Source of the DNA: Streptosporangium amethystogenes
GTDB lineage: Bacteria; Actinomycetota; Actinomycetes; Streptosporangiales; Streptosporangiaceae
Length of the DNA: 64,000 nt
Assembly: GCF_000721075.1 (NCBI RefSeq)
Contig: NZ_JOEQ01000004.1
Location: 558,001 to 622,000, forward strand
Direction of reading: 5' to 3'
Part shown: positions 35,423 to 44,616 of the stretch, one piece after another
How the letters are laid out: every line of letters begins with the position of its first letter
How positions within the stretch are numbered: the first letter of the stretch is position 1
Notes under the pieces: generated by a model
What the model was told of the DNA's origin: nothing
Database searches by the model: none
The model's input: the letters and a program-made list of their open reading frames with translations, nothing else
Program-made: the position numbers and the translations under genes

Positions 35423-35841
35423 CATCCCCGCCCGGCACGCGGCCGGGCGAGGGCGTCCAGATGGAGCACCATGCCCGGACGCCCCGGCCGAACTCTCGTG
35501 ACCGGGCCTCGTGACCGGGTCGAGCCGCGAGGCTGCGGCGTCCGGATGACCGGGCGCCGCCGCGGAACCGGGCGAACCGGACACCCATCACCGGACAGCG
35601 GGGGGCACCGCCCAGGAAAACGGCGAGCACCCGCCGTTCCCGGGTTTTGGACAGTCACGATTACCCGAGAACCTCCTGAATCAGAGTGCGTGCGTGCGAC
35701 AGCGGGCTCGCAGTCGGTTTAGGGTGGTCGAGGCGGTGAGGCGAACGCTTGCCCGGCCACACCCCCCGGCCAGCCCCGGGCGCCCCCGCCGGTCTGCCCG
35801 ACTACTCCCCGGTCTCCGACAGATAGCTGAGCCTTCCCCTC
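35423..35841. other. Intergenic region with hairpin and short direct repeat
   Basis: About 420 bases without a supported gene. It holds a GCCCGGC/GCCGGGC hairpin (35430-35448) right after the LCP stop, a possible terminator without U tract, and a 12-base direct repeat CTCGTGACCGGG (35495-35506, 35508-35519). The promoter of the acyltransferase gene must lie in its right half. Nothing else is evident. Confidence 0.45.
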
Positions 35842-37746
35842 GTGAGCGACATCCGATCCTTCCAGGTGCCGGCCCCCCAGGACGACGGCGGTTCCGACGG
35901 CCACGGCGGGTCCGCCGGCGGACAGGGCCGGAAGCCCGCCCCGTGGCCGATGCCCGGCCAGGCGCAGGCACCCGGCGGACACCAGCCCACGTGGCCGGAG
36001 CCGCCGGATGGTGGCCCGGCCACCGGCCGCCCGTCCCGGCACGCCCGGGAAGAGGAGAGCCCCGGCGAGGTCACCGAGTGGGGCGGTTACCCGGCATACC
36101 GGGAGCCCCACCCCGGCGACCCGCTCGACCTGTCCAAGCCCCTGGAACCCGAACCGGTGCCCCAGGAGTCCACCTGGGCCCGCGAGACGCCCCAGCCGTG
36201 GACTCAGGACGGCCCGGCCTGGACGCAGGAGAGCACCGCGTGGGCCCAGGAGAGCGCGGTGTGGGCCCAGGAGCCGTCCTGGGTGCGGGAGGCCCCCTCC
36301 CCGCAGGGCGCCCCCCAGGTGCCCCTCCCCCGGCCTGACTGGGCCCCGCCGCCCGTGTCACAGCCGCAAACGGGCACGCACCCCTATGGCGCCCCCCAGC
36401 CCCAGGCACCCGGCCCGGGAGCGCCCCAGGCTCCCGGGCAGCCCGCGAGTCCCGGGATGTTCCCGGGCGCCGGGCACCCGCAGACCGCCACGCCCCCCCG
36501 GCAGGCGCCGCCCACGGGCAACGAGCGCCCCTTCTCCTACTGGGAGAACAACCACCGGGAGAGCGAATCCTCGTTCTGGAACCAGGGCCCGCAGGCCGAG
36601 CAGGAACTGCGGGCGGAGCGGGAGCGCGAGCCGCAGGTCGAGGAGGAGGCCGCGGCTCTCCCTGCCAAGAAGAAGCGCGAGCCGTATCTCGACAATGTGA
36701 AGTTCGTTCTGATCGCCCTGGTGGTGATAGGCCACTCGCTGGTTCCCACCCTGAAGGCGCACTCGGCGAGCGCGGTGTACCTGTTCGTCTACATGTTCCA
36801 CATGCCGGCGTTCGTGCTGATCAGCGGCTACCTGGGCCGCAACTTCTGGCACTCCAACGCGAAGATCAACAAGCTGGTGGACACGCTGCTGATCCCGTAC
36901 GTGGTCGTGGAGATCGGCTACGCGCTGCTCCGCTACGGGCTTGGCCAGAAGTGGACGCTGACGATAATTGATCCGGCCTGGCTGAACTGGTATCTGGTGG
37001 CCCTGGTCCTCTGGCGGATCTCCACACCCATCTGGACCCGGATGCGGCAACCGCTGCTGGTCGCGGTGGTCATCTACATGGCGGCGGGCTTCTCCGAGAT
37101 CTCCGGTGACTTCAGCATCGACCGCTTCTTCGGCCTGCTGCCGTTCTACGTGCTCGGCCTGCTACTCAAGCCCGAGCACTTCGACCTGCTCAAGCCCACC
37201 TGGGTCAAGATCACCTCAGCCGTCGTCCTGGTCGGGGCCGCCGGGGTGGCGATCCTCATCGCACCGCACGTCCCGCGCGACCCGATCTACTTCCGCTACA
37301 GCTTCAAGGCCATGGACATGTCCTGGTGGATGGGCTTCGGCGTGCGCGCCGCCGTACTGGTCGCGGCGCTGATCATGACGGCCGCGCTGCTCGCGCTGGT
37401 GCCCCGCCGTGAGACCTGGTTCTCCGACCTCGGTACCCGCACCCTGTACGCCTACCTGCTGCACGGCGTCGTGGTGGTCATCGCCAAGGACCAGGGCTGG
37501 CTGAGCTTCCCCTGGCTGTACGGCCCGCTGGGCGTGGCGGCGATCGCGTCGAGTTCGCTGGCCCTGGCCATCGTGCTCTGCCTGCCGGAGACCCGCAAAC
37601 TCTTCAAGTGGCTGCTCGAACCCAGGCTGGTCTGGCTCTACCGGCGGCCGTCCCAGGCCCCCGCCGCCAAGGCCGCGCCCGCCACCGCGTCCACCACCGA
37701 GGCCGCGCCCGCCCCCAAGGAGAGTTCAGCGGCAGTTCCCCGGTAG
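35842..37746 (+). CDS. Acyltransferase family 3 membrane protein with long disordered N-terminus
   Basis: This 634-residue protein has a 275-residue Pro/Gly/Gln/Trp-rich N-terminal region with short repeats (WTQES, WAQES, WAQEP) followed by an acyltransferase-3 domain (about 290-600): YLDNVKFVLIALVVIGHSL with the catalytic-type histidine, MFHMPAFVLISGYLGRNFW, and about ten membrane helices. Such proteins O-acetylate sugars; the sequence is closest in feel to fucose-4-O-acetylase-type members. The start is GTG at 35842; no strong ribosome site is visible. It lies just before a GT4 gene and probably decorates the same glycan. Confidence 0.83.
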   Translation: MSDIRSFQVPAPQDDGGSDGHGGSAGGQGRKPAPWPMPGQAQAPGGHQPTWPEPPDGGPATGRPSRHAREEESPGEVTEWGGYPAYREPHPGDPLDLSKPLEPEPVPQESTWARETPQPWTQDGPAWTQESTAWAQESAVWAQEPSWVREAPSPQGAPQVPLPRPDWAPPPVSQPQTGTHPYGAPQPQAPGPGAPQAPGQPASPGMFPGAGHPQTATPPRQAPPTGNERPFSYWENNHRESESSFWNQGPQAEQELRAEREREPQVEEEAAALPAKKKREPYLDNVKFVLIALVVIGHSLVPTLKAHSASAVYLFVYMFHMPAFVLISGYLGRNFWHSNAKINKLVDTLLIPYVVVEIGYALLRYGLGQKWTLTIIDPAWLNWYLVALVLWRISTPIWTRMRQPLLVAVVIYMAAGFSEISGDFSIDRFFGLLPFYVLGLLLKPEHFDLLKPTWVKITSAVVLVGAAGVAILIAPHVPRDPIYFRYSFKAMDMSWWMGFGVRAAVLVAALIMTAALLALVPRRETWFSDLGTRTLYAYLLHGVVVVIAKDQGWLSFPWLYGPLGVAAIASSSLALAIVLCLPETRKLFKWLLEPRLVWLYRRPSQAPAAKAAPATASTTEAAPAPKESSAAVPR

Positions 37747-37795
37747 TTAACTCAACACATCCGGTGCTGACGGAACAGCCACCCAGCATCGGCAT

Positions 37796-38884
37796 ATGCG
37801 GGTATGCGTCGCGACAATCGTTCATCATCCAGAAGACGCCCGGATCGCGCATCGGCAGATCCGGGCGCTTCTCGACGCCGGGCACGACATCACCTACGTC
37901 GCCCCCTTCACCGACTGCAACGTCACTCCGGATCCACGGATCCGGGCGATCGACGTGCCCCGGGCGATCGGCAACCACCGCAGGCGCGCGCTGAAGGCCG
38001 CCAGGGGGGCTCTCAGCCGCGGTGTCGAGGGCGCCGACCTGCTGATCGTCTACGACCCTGAGCTGCTCTCCCGCCTGCCCAGGCGCCGCCCCACCACCGT
38101 CTGGGACGTACGCGGCGAAGCCCCGCGCCGGGCCCTGCCCTCGCCGGCACGCCGGATCGAGGCCCGAGCGGAACACCGGCTGCGCCTGATCCTGGCCGAC
38201 GACTCCTACCGGGACCGCTTCTCCCTGCCCCACCCGGTCGTCCCCGACACCGCCTGCGTACCCGAGAACCCGCCCGCGCGGCCCGGCCGCGACCGGGTGG
38301 TCCACATCGGTCACCTCTCCGAGGCGGGAGGCGTGGCCGAGCTGATCGAGACGGCCAGGCGGCTGCTCCCCCACGGGATCAGGCTCGACCTGATCGGCGC
38401 CGCCGACGCCGGGGTCAGGCCGCTGCTCCGGGACGCGCAGCGGGAGGGCCTGCTCGACTGGTACGGCTACGTGCCCAACCGGCACGCGCTGCGGATGGCC
38501 GAGGGGGCGATCGCCGGGCTGTCGCTCCCGCACGACGCACCCGGTCGCCGGCCCGTACCGGCCAAGATCATCGACTACATGTCCCGGGGCGTCCCCGTGG
38601 TCGCCACGCCGCTGCCCGCCGTCGCCGCCCTGGTCGAGCGGACCGGCTGCGGGGTCGTCGTACCCTTCGGCGACGCCGGGGCGGCGGTGCGCGCGGTGCT
38701 GGCGCTGCGGGACGACCCCACCGGGGCCGCGGAGATGGGCGGGCGCGGCCACGCCGAGGCCCTGGCCCACCACAACTGGCCGGACCACGCGGGCGCGTTC
38801 GTCGGGCGGCTGGAGGAATGGGCGGGCAGGCCGGTGACGTCCGGCCTGGAGATTGGTCTACTGGAGGCATGGCACGCCATCTGA
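37796..38884 (+). CDS. GT4-like glycosyltransferase
   Basis: The 362-residue protein has a short N-terminal Rossmann half (VCVATIVHHPEDARIAHRQIR), LIVYDPELLSRLP, and a C-terminal donor-binding half (VVHIGHLSEAGGVAELIETA; LPHDAPGRRPVPAKIIDYMSRGVPVVAT with the usual acidic residue of the E-x7-E motif replaced or shifted). The VYDPELL motif also occurs in capsule-type glycosyltransferases. Its last 16 bases overlap the next gene. Donor and acceptor unknown. Confidence 0.8.
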   Translation: MRVCVATIVHHPEDARIAHRQIRALLDAGHDITYVAPFTDCNVTPDPRIRAIDVPRAIGNHRRRALKAARGALSRGVEGADLLIVYDPELLSRLPRRRPTTVWDVRGEAPRRALPSPARRIEARAEHRLRLILADDSYRDRFSLPHPVVPDTACVPENPPARPGRDRVVHIGHLSEAGGVAELIETARRLLPHGIRLDLIGAADAGVRPLLRDAQREGLLDWYGYVPNRHALRMAEGAIAGLSLPHDAPGRRPVPAKIIDYMSRGVPVVATPLPAVAALVERTGCGVVVPFGDAGAAVRAVLALRDDPTGAAEMGGRGHAEALAHHNWPDHAGAFVGRLEEWAGRPVTSGLEIGLLEAWHAI

Positions 38885-39606
38885 TTCAGGGCCGCGAGAT
38901 CGCCATGCCGGTCCGCGTCCGAGACGCCATGGTCTGCGGCGCCTCCTATCTGGTCCGGGCGGACGCCGCACGGGCCGTGATCGCCTACTCCCACCTCGAC
39001 GTCGCCGAGGTGTTGCCCCGCAAGGCCCTGTGCACGCTGATGTTCGCCGACTACCGCGACGGCGACCTGGGCCCCTACCACGAGTTCGGCATCGCCTTCC
39101 TGGCCAGGCCGCCCGGCGCGGACCACGCCCCCGGCGGCGGGCTGCGCGCGAACCTGTCCGAGCTACACAGGACCGGCGCCGGGGCGTTCGTCCACTGGCT
39201 CCCGGTCGACCAGGGCCTCACCCTGGAGGCGGGCCGCACGATCTGGGGTTTTCCCAAGGAACTCGCCGACATCGACCTGCGCACGTCCTCCCCCTACAAA
39301 CGGTGCATCCTGCGTAAGGACGGCCGCCTGGTGCTGGACCTGCTGATCAAACCCGGCGTCCCGGTGCCGGGCACCGGCATGACGACCGCCCTCGACGCCT
39401 ACAGCCACTCAGACGGCGTCACCCGCCGCATCCCGTGGTCGATGTCCCCCCGCGGCATCCGCGCCCGCCCCGGCGGCGCCCTGATCCGCCTGGGCAACCA
39501 CCCGATCGCCAGGGAACTGAGCGAACTCGGCCTGCCCAGACGAGCCCTGGCCACGGCCACGGTCTCCCACATGGCCATGACCTTCAACGAGGCCAAGGAG
39601 CCTTAG
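38869..39606 (+). CDS. Acetoacetate decarboxylase (ADC) superfamily protein
   Basis: The 245-residue protein carries the ADC signature TIWGFPKELADIDL, where K130 corresponds to the Schiff-base lysine, and the ALCTLMFADYRDG strand. Classical ADC also needs acidic neighbours that are less clear here, and many actinobacterial members act on unknown keto acids or are lyases of secondary metabolism, so the substrate is open. ATG at 38869 has a TGGAGG site and overlaps the upstream GT4 gene, indicating co-expression. Cytoplasmic. Confidence 0.8.
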   Translation: MARHLIQGREIAMPVRVRDAMVCGASYLVRADAARAVIAYSHLDVAEVLPRKALCTLMFADYRDGDLGPYHEFGIAFLARPPGADHAPGGGLRANLSELHRTGAGAFVHWLPVDQGLTLEAGRTIWGFPKELADIDLRTSSPYKRCILRKDGRLVLDLLIKPGVPVPGTGMTTALDAYSHSDGVTRRIPWSMSPRGIRARPGGALIRLGNHPIARELSELGLPRRALATATVSHMAMTFNEAKEP

Positions 39607-39804
39607 CGAGGTCCGGCCGGCCACCGCGACCACGAGAGCCCGCGGTTCGACCACCGCACCCATGACGGAGACCGGAGCGGGCGCCTGGCGGAGCCGTACC
39701 ACCCTGTGGCCGCCGGCCGCCGAATGCGTCCCGGGCCGCTGTCGCCGACCTGGAACAGCGCCTTCCTGGTCGGCGTCAACGCCCGGCGAACGGGCAGGCG
39801 GGTT

Positions 39805-40737
39805 TCACACCCGTCTGCGGGGTGGCACCGGGATGCGGTCGAGGTCGTGGGCGATGACGATGTCGCCGCGGAAGGCGGCGGCCGCCTGGTCGGCGAAGCG
39901 GTGCTCGTCCTCGGCGCGGTACCGCTCGGAGAAATGGGTGAGCACCAGCCGCCGGACGCCTGCCTCGGCGGCGACCCTGGCGGCCTGGCCGGCGGTGAGG
40001 TGGCCGTAGTCACGGGCCAGCGCGGCATCCTCGTCCAGGAAGGTCGACTCGATGACCAGCAGATCCACCCCGTCGGCCAACTCGAAGACCGGGTCGCAGA
40101 GGCGGGTGTCCATGATGAGGGCGAACCGCTGCCCGGGGCGATGCACGCTGCACTCGCCCAGGGTCACCACCGTACCGTCCGGAGCGGTGACCTGGCCGTC
40201 TTCCCGCAGCCGGCGTATGGCGAGGCCGTGCACGCCTCGGGCGGCGAGTTCGTCCGGCAGCATGGTGATGCCGTCGGGCTCGACCAGGCGATAGCCGTAC
40301 GCCTCCACCGGATGGTCGAGCCGGCGGGCCGTCAGGGTGAACGGCGCGTCTGCGGTGTCGAGTTCCACCACGGAGCCGCCGAGCGGCTGCTCGCGGATCC
40401 GGATGGTGTCGTGGAAGATCGTCGCGTGCCGCAGCCGCTCCCAGTAGAGCGCACCGCTGGCGGGGAAGGCCGCGTTCGCCTCGGCCACCCCGTCCCGTGA
40501 CATCCGCTGGACGATCCCCGGCACTCCGAGGCAGTGGTCGCCGTGGAAGTGGGTCAGGCAGATCCAGTCGATGTCGTGCACGCTGAGCCCGGCGTGAATC
40601 ATCTGCCGCTGCGTACCCTCTCCCGGGTCGAACAGCAGGCCGTGTCCGTCCCAGTGCAGCAGATAGCCGTTGTGATTACGGGTACGGGTGGGAACCGCAC
40701 TGGCGGAACCGAGCACAACAATCTCACGTGCGGACAT
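39805..40737 (-). CDS. rnz: Ribonuclease Z
   Basis: The 310-residue metallo-beta-lactamase-fold protein has the zinc motif HFHGDH (63-68), an early SASAVPTRTRNHNGYLL segment, PGEGTQRQ, the ALIMDTRLCDPV strand, the ESTF turn and LTHFSERY near the C-terminus. These are tRNase Z hallmarks; the enzyme cuts the 3' trailer from tRNA precursors. ATG at 40737. The gene stands alone between the ADC-like gene (convergent) and the PfkB kinase (same strand, 109 bases upstream). Confidence 0.93.
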   Translation of the reverse strand: MSAREIVVLGSASAVPTRTRNHNGYLLHWDGHGLLFDPGEGTQRQMIHAGLSVHDIDWICLTHFHGDHCLGVPGIVQRMSRDGVAEANAAFPASGALYWERLRHATIFHDTIRIREQPLGGSVVELDTADAPFTLTARRLDHPVEAYGYRLVEPDGITMLPDELAARGVHGLAIRRLREDGQVTAPDGTVVTLGECSVHRPGQRFALIMDTRLCDPVFELADGVDLLVIESTFLDEDAALARDYGHLTAGQAARVAAEAGVRRLVLTHFSERYRAEDEHRFADQAAAAFRGDIVIAHDLDRIPVPPRRRV

Positions 40738-40846
40738 ACATCAATGATCACTTAACGGGGGGCGGCGAGCGACCGAATAACGACCGGGTGAACGGCTCCG
40801 GCCCAGTGGCGGATCGCGCGGCGCGAGACGGCCCGGGTACGGAGCC

Positions 40847-41722
40847 TCAGCCGTCGAGTTCCAGCAGGGGCAGCTCGGCCCTGGTCGGGAGGCCCTGCCA
40901 GTCGCTGGGGCCGGACGAGGCGAAGGCGGCGAGCAGGAATCCGCGGCGCAACCGGTCGGTCGGGTGCAGTCCGTCCAGCGCCGCGCTGAGATAACCCGCG
41001 ACGAAGGCGTCCCCCGAGCCGTTGGGATCGACCACCGGCGCGGAGAGGCCGGCGGCGTCATGGCGGACGCCGTCGACCCGGACGCTCGCCCCCCGGGCAC
41101 CGCGCATCACGATGACCTCGCGGTCTCCGGTGAGCGCGGGCTTGACCAGGTCGAGCTCGCTCTGCCGGACGAACAGCACGTCCGCCGAGCAGGCCAGCAC
41201 GCTGAGGGTCTCCTCGGCCTCCCGCAGGTCGGGCCAGAGCTGGTCGTGGTAGTCGATCGCCACCGAGACGGGGACCCTCGCGGTCCGCGCGGCCCGTACC
41301 GCGGCATGCATGGCGTCGCGCGCGCTCAGTGCGGCGGTGATCCCGCTGACGTGCAGGACGCGCGAGGCCGCGACCCGGTCGACGGGAACGTTCCCCTGGG
41401 CGAGCCTGGCGCCCGTGCGGTAGTAGGTGACCCTGGCGGTCTGACCGAGCCTCGACTCCTTCAGGAGCATCCCGGTCGGCGATCCCTCGTCCACCCGGGT
41501 GTCGGAGACGTCCACCCCCTCGCCGCGCAGCACGGTGAGGATCCTGGACCCCAGCTCGTCGCCGCCGACCTTGCCCAGCCAGCTCACCCGGTGGCCGAGC
41601 CTGGACAGCCCGATCGCGACGTTGAACTCGGCTCCGGCGACATCCAGCCTGGCCTCGTGCTCATGGCGGATCCGGCCGCTGGTGACCACGCCGAAGGCCT
41701 CGCCGAGGGTGTAGACGTCCAT
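40847..41722 (-). CDS. PfkB-family carbohydrate kinase
   Basis: The 291-residue protein has the family's N-terminal glycine motif (AGAEFNVAIGLSRLG), GKVGGDELG and the ATP/anion-hole motif DPNGSGDAFVAGY (232-244), in which Asp238 is the catalytic base; a Ser replaces the usual Ala in GAGD. It phosphorylates a sugar, with 2-keto-3-deoxygluconate or ribose-type substrates likely but unproved. It follows a GT2 gene by 12 bases and so belongs to the envelope operon, which hints at a role in sugar supply. Confidence 0.88.
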   Translation of the reverse strand: MDVYTLGEAFGVVTSGRIRHEHEARLDVAGAEFNVAIGLSRLGHRVSWLGKVGGDELGSRILTVLRGEGVDVSDTRVDEGSPTGMLLKESRLGQTARVTYYRTGARLAQGNVPVDRVAASRVLHVSGITAALSARDAMHAAVRAARTARVPVSVAIDYHDQLWPDLREAEETLSVLACSADVLFVRQSELDLVKPALTGDREVIVMRGARGASVRVDGVRHDAAGLSAPVVDPNGSGDAFVAGYLSAALDGLHPTDRLRRGFLLAAFASSGPSDWQGLPTRAELPLLELDG

Positions 41723-41734
41723 GCCGGATCGGAC

Positions 41735-42646
41735 TCAGACGATCGGTGGGCGGCCGAGGCGCAGCATGCGCCAGGCGGTCTTCCAGCCCATCGGGCGGCG
41801 CTCTCCCGCGGGTTCTCTGAGCCCCTCGCCGAAGCCCTTGAACCAGGCGCGCAGGGCGGGGCCCGAGCGCTCGCGGACCAGGGTCAGCACGCTCCAGTTG
41901 AGCAGGTAGAGCGTCGCGAGCACCCAGGGAAGGTTGCGGCGGGCCAGCCAGACCCGGTTGCGGGCGTTGAGCCGGTAGAAGTCGGTGTGCCTGGTCGGGG
42001 GGACCTGCGGGTGGTACATGACCGTCTTGGCGTCGTACTCGATGCGGTAGCCCTCGCCGAGGAGCCGCCAGGCCAGGTCGGTCTCCTCGTGGGCGTAGAA
42101 GAACCGCTCGGGAAGCCCGCCGACCTGGAGGAACGCCGACCTGCGGATGGCGCACGCGCCGCCCAGGAAGGTGGTGACCGGGGAGGAACGCTCGGGGTCG
42201 CCCGCCCGCAGGCGGGGAACGTGGCGGCGCTGGCCGATACCGCCGTCGGGGTCCTTCACCCGGAAGGAGACGACCGCGAGATCGTGCTCGGTGGAGAAGC
42301 GCTCCCGCAGGTGGGAGACGAGCCCCTGGTCGGCGTACCAGCCGTCGTCGTCGAGGAAGAGGACGACGTCACCCGTGCACTCCTCGACACCGCGGTTGCG
42401 GCCTGCGGGAATGCCCGTGTTGTGACTCAGCCGCACGCTTCTGATCGAGGCCGAGGACCCCTCGGGTACGGTGGCCGACAGCTCGGGCACATCGGTTCCG
42501 TTGCCGACGATGACCACCTCGACGTCGCCGTCGACCTGGTTCAGCGCGGACTCGACCGCCCGGTCCAGCTCTGGGATCCGGTTGCCCATGGTGAGGATGA
42601 CGCACGAGATCTTCAACGGGTCATCGCCTTGACGCGTCGAAAGCAC
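41735..42646 (-). CDS. GT2-family glycosyltransferase
   Basis: The 303-residue GT-A protein has CVILTMGNRIPELDRAVESAL, GIPAGRNRGVEECTGDVVLFLDDDGWY (DDD metal site), FLGGACAIRR and the acidic HEETDLAWRL motif of rhamnosyl-type GT2 enzymes, plus one weak C-terminal hydrophobic helix. The start is GTG at 42646 or TTG at 42616. It is co-directional with the phosphotransferase genes upstream and the kinase downstream. Likely adds a sugar to a lipid-linked glycan at the inner face. Confidence 0.87.
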   Translation of the reverse strand: MLSTRQGDDPLKISCVILTMGNRIPELDRAVESALNQVDGDVEVVIVGNGTDVPELSATVPEGSSASIRSVRLSHNTGIPAGRNRGVEECTGDVVLFLDDDGWYADQGLVSHLRERFSTEHDLAVVSFRVKDPDGGIGQRRHVPRLRAGDPERSSPVTTFLGGACAIRRSAFLQVGGLPERFFYAHEETDLAWRLLGEGYRIEYDAKTVMYHPQVPPTRHTDFYRLNARNRVWLARRNLPWVLATLYLLNWSVLTLVRERSGPALRAWFKGFGEGLREPAGERRPMGWKTAWRMLRLGRPPIV

Positions 42647-42812
42647 GTACGGAGCATACGTTCATGATCACCGAGTCTGCTGGATCGGGCAATTCTGGCA
42701 GGGTCAACGCTTCCTTGTTTACCGGGAAACAAGCGTATCGGAACCGTCGGCGAACACCCGCCAAACAGTAAGGTGTTCGCACTTACGACGCGCCCGGACG
42801 CCATCCGGTTCC

Positions 42813-43580
42813 TCATGAAAGCCGCCTGGACGCCAGAATGCTGATCAGATGCAGGATCATCTGCAGCACCGCGACGACCACGCAGGCCACCACGAGCACC
42901 CTCGTCGCGGCCAGCCCTCCGTTGATCGCGTCCCAGATCGCCGCGACCACGACGAGGAGGGACAGCTCGACCGCCTGCACGATCCGGTGGAACCTCAGTG
43001 CCGCGGCGGCCTTGCGCGCCAGGCCCAGACCGCGCGACTGGAAGTGCTCGGCCGAGGCCTCACTCGCCGCGACCAGCCCGGAGCGGGCGCGGGCCACGTC
43101 GACCAGGTCGGTCTCCGCCTTGATCAGGATGGCGCCGAGCGCGGCGGCGAAACCCGTCACGGTGTACCAGTCGGGCAGGATCTCCGACGCCCGGAACCCC
43201 AGCCCGATGAGCAGGGCGGCCTCGGCGAAGTAGTGGCCGACCCGGTCGAGGTAGACACCGGTGATGGAGGTGCGCCGGGTCCAGCGGGCCAGCTCGCCGT
43301 CGGAACAGTCGAGCAGCAGGTAGAGCTGGACCAGCAGTGCCGCCAGCACGGCCGCCCAGAGGCCGGGCAGCGCGAGCACCACTCCGGCCAGCAACCCGGT
43401 GAGGATCATCAGCCAGGTGGTCTGGTTGGGCGTGATCGGCGTCTTGGCGAGGAACCAGGTGACGTAGATCGACAGCTTGCGCATGTAGAGCACGCCGGCC
43501 CAGTGCTCGCCGCTGTTGCGTTCCATGGTCGAGTGCGGCTGGGCCACCGCACGCAGCTCAGCGACCGACGGCCCGGACAT
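42813..43580 (-). CDS. CDP-alcohol phosphotransferase-family protein with altered catalytic motif
   Basis: The 255-residue membrane protein has about six helices and the CDP-alcohol phosphotransferase motif D91-x2-D94-G95-x2-A98-R99-x8-G108-x3-D112-x3-H116. The final residue is normally Asp, the proposed catalytic base, but here it is His. The enzyme family condenses a CDP-activated alcohol with a second alcohol to make phosphodiesters. ATG at 43580 overlaps the dehydrogenase gene by 23 bases. The neighbouring dehydrogenase and cytidylyltransferase suggest it uses a CDP-polyol, if it is active. Confidence 0.85.
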   Translation of the reverse strand: MSGPSVAELRAVAQPHSTMERNSGEHWAGVLYMRKLSIYVTWFLAKTPITPNQTTWLMILTGLLAGVVLALPGLWAAVLAALLVQLYLLLDCSDGELARWTRRTSITGVYLDRVGHYFAEAALLIGLGFRASEILPDWYTVTGFAAALGAILIKAETDLVDVARARSGLVAASEASAEHFQSRGLGLARKAAAALRFHRIVQAVELSLLVVVAAIWDAINGGLAATRVLVVACVVVAVLQMILHLISILASRRLS

Positions 43581-44616
43581 AATCCTCCACCCGATCGCGA
43601 ATCTCCGGTTCCGACAGACGCAGATGCTCAAGAATCGTGTAACGACCGGGGCGGGTGGCCGGCGCCAGCATGACCGCCTCGGTGAACTGGGCCGCGGTCA
43701 GCCCCACGTCGGTGGGGCTGACCGGCAGCTCATGCCCGCGCAGGCAGTCGACGACCTGGTTGAGCCTCCGTGAGTCCTCGCGGAGGAAGAAGCAGAACGC
43801 GGCACCTATCCCGGCGAGCTCGCCGTGGTTGGAGGTGCCGGGAAAAAGCTGATCCACGGCATGCAGGATCTCATGGTCTCCGCCACTCGAAGGACGGGAG
43901 GACCCGGCGACCACCATCGACATGCCCGACAGGATGAGCGCCTCGGCCAGTACGGTCAGGAACGCGTCGGCCTCGATCGAGTCGGCCCTGCCGATCACCG
44001 CCTCCGCCGCGGTGCGGGCCATCGCGCAGGCCAGGCCGTCGATCGGCTCACCTCGCTCGCTCGCGCCGAGCTGCCAGTCCTCGATCGCCGAGAGGTTGCT
44101 GACCACGTCGCCGACCCCGGAACGGACCAGCGAGGCGGGCGCGTCGTGGACGAAATCGAGATCCACCATGATGGCCAGCGGCATGGGCACACCGAAGGAG
44201 CCCTTGCCGCCGTCGTGCGTCAGCGAGGCCACCGGCGAGCAGATCCCGTCGTGCGACAGGTTGGTGGCCACCGCCACCATCGGGATCCCGGCCAGCGACG
44301 CGGCGTACTTGGTCACGTCGATGGTCTTGCCGCCGCCGATGCCCACCACCGCCTCGTAGGCGCCCTTGCGCAGCTCGGCGCCGAGCGAGACCGCCTCGTC
44401 CACCGAGCCGTCGGGGACCCGGAAGAACCGGGCCTCATCGAGCGAGGGAGCGATCACCGAGGTGATCCGGTCTCCCTGGCCCGGCCCCACCGCCACCGCC
44501 ACCCGCCCGGAGGTCGCCACCCGGCTGTCCGCCAGCAACGATCCGAGCTGGGCGATCGCGCCCCGCCGCACCTCCATGGACAGGGGGGCCGGGAGCATCC
44601 GGGCTAGTATCGGCAC
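43558..44616 (-). CDS. Iron/zinc-type polyol dehydrogenase, glycerol-1-phosphate dehydrogenase-like
   Basis: The 352-residue protein has GIGGGKTIDVTKYAA (NAD(P) loop), VATNLSHDGICSPVASL and metal-site segments SGVGDVVSNLSA, SSGGDHEILHAVD and NHGELAGIG, which resemble sn-glycerol-1-phosphate dehydrogenases (archaeal EgsA, bacterial AraM) more than simple alcohol dehydrogenases. It would reduce a phospho-ketose such as dihydroxyacetone phosphate to a polyol phosphate. GTG at 44616 has a GGGAGA site and overlaps the cytidylyltransferase stop by 13 bases. Role is inferred from motifs and operon. Confidence 0.83.
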   Translation of the reverse strand: MPILARMLPAPLSMEVRRGAIAQLGSLLADSRVATSGRVAVAVGPGQGDRITSVIAPSLDEARFFRVPDGSVDEAVSLGAELRKGAYEAVVGIGGGKTIDVTKYAASLAGIPMVAVATNLSHDGICSPVASLTHDGGKGSFGVPMPLAIMVDLDFVHDAPASLVRSGVGDVVSNLSAIEDWQLGASERGEPIDGLACAMARTAAEAVIGRADSIEADAFLTVLAEALILSGMSMVVAGSSRPSSGGDHEILHAVDQLFPGTSNHGELAGIGAAFCFFLREDSRRLNQVVDCLRGHELPVSPTDVGLTAAQFTEAVMLAPATRPGRYTILEHLRLSEPEIRDRVEDYVRAVGR

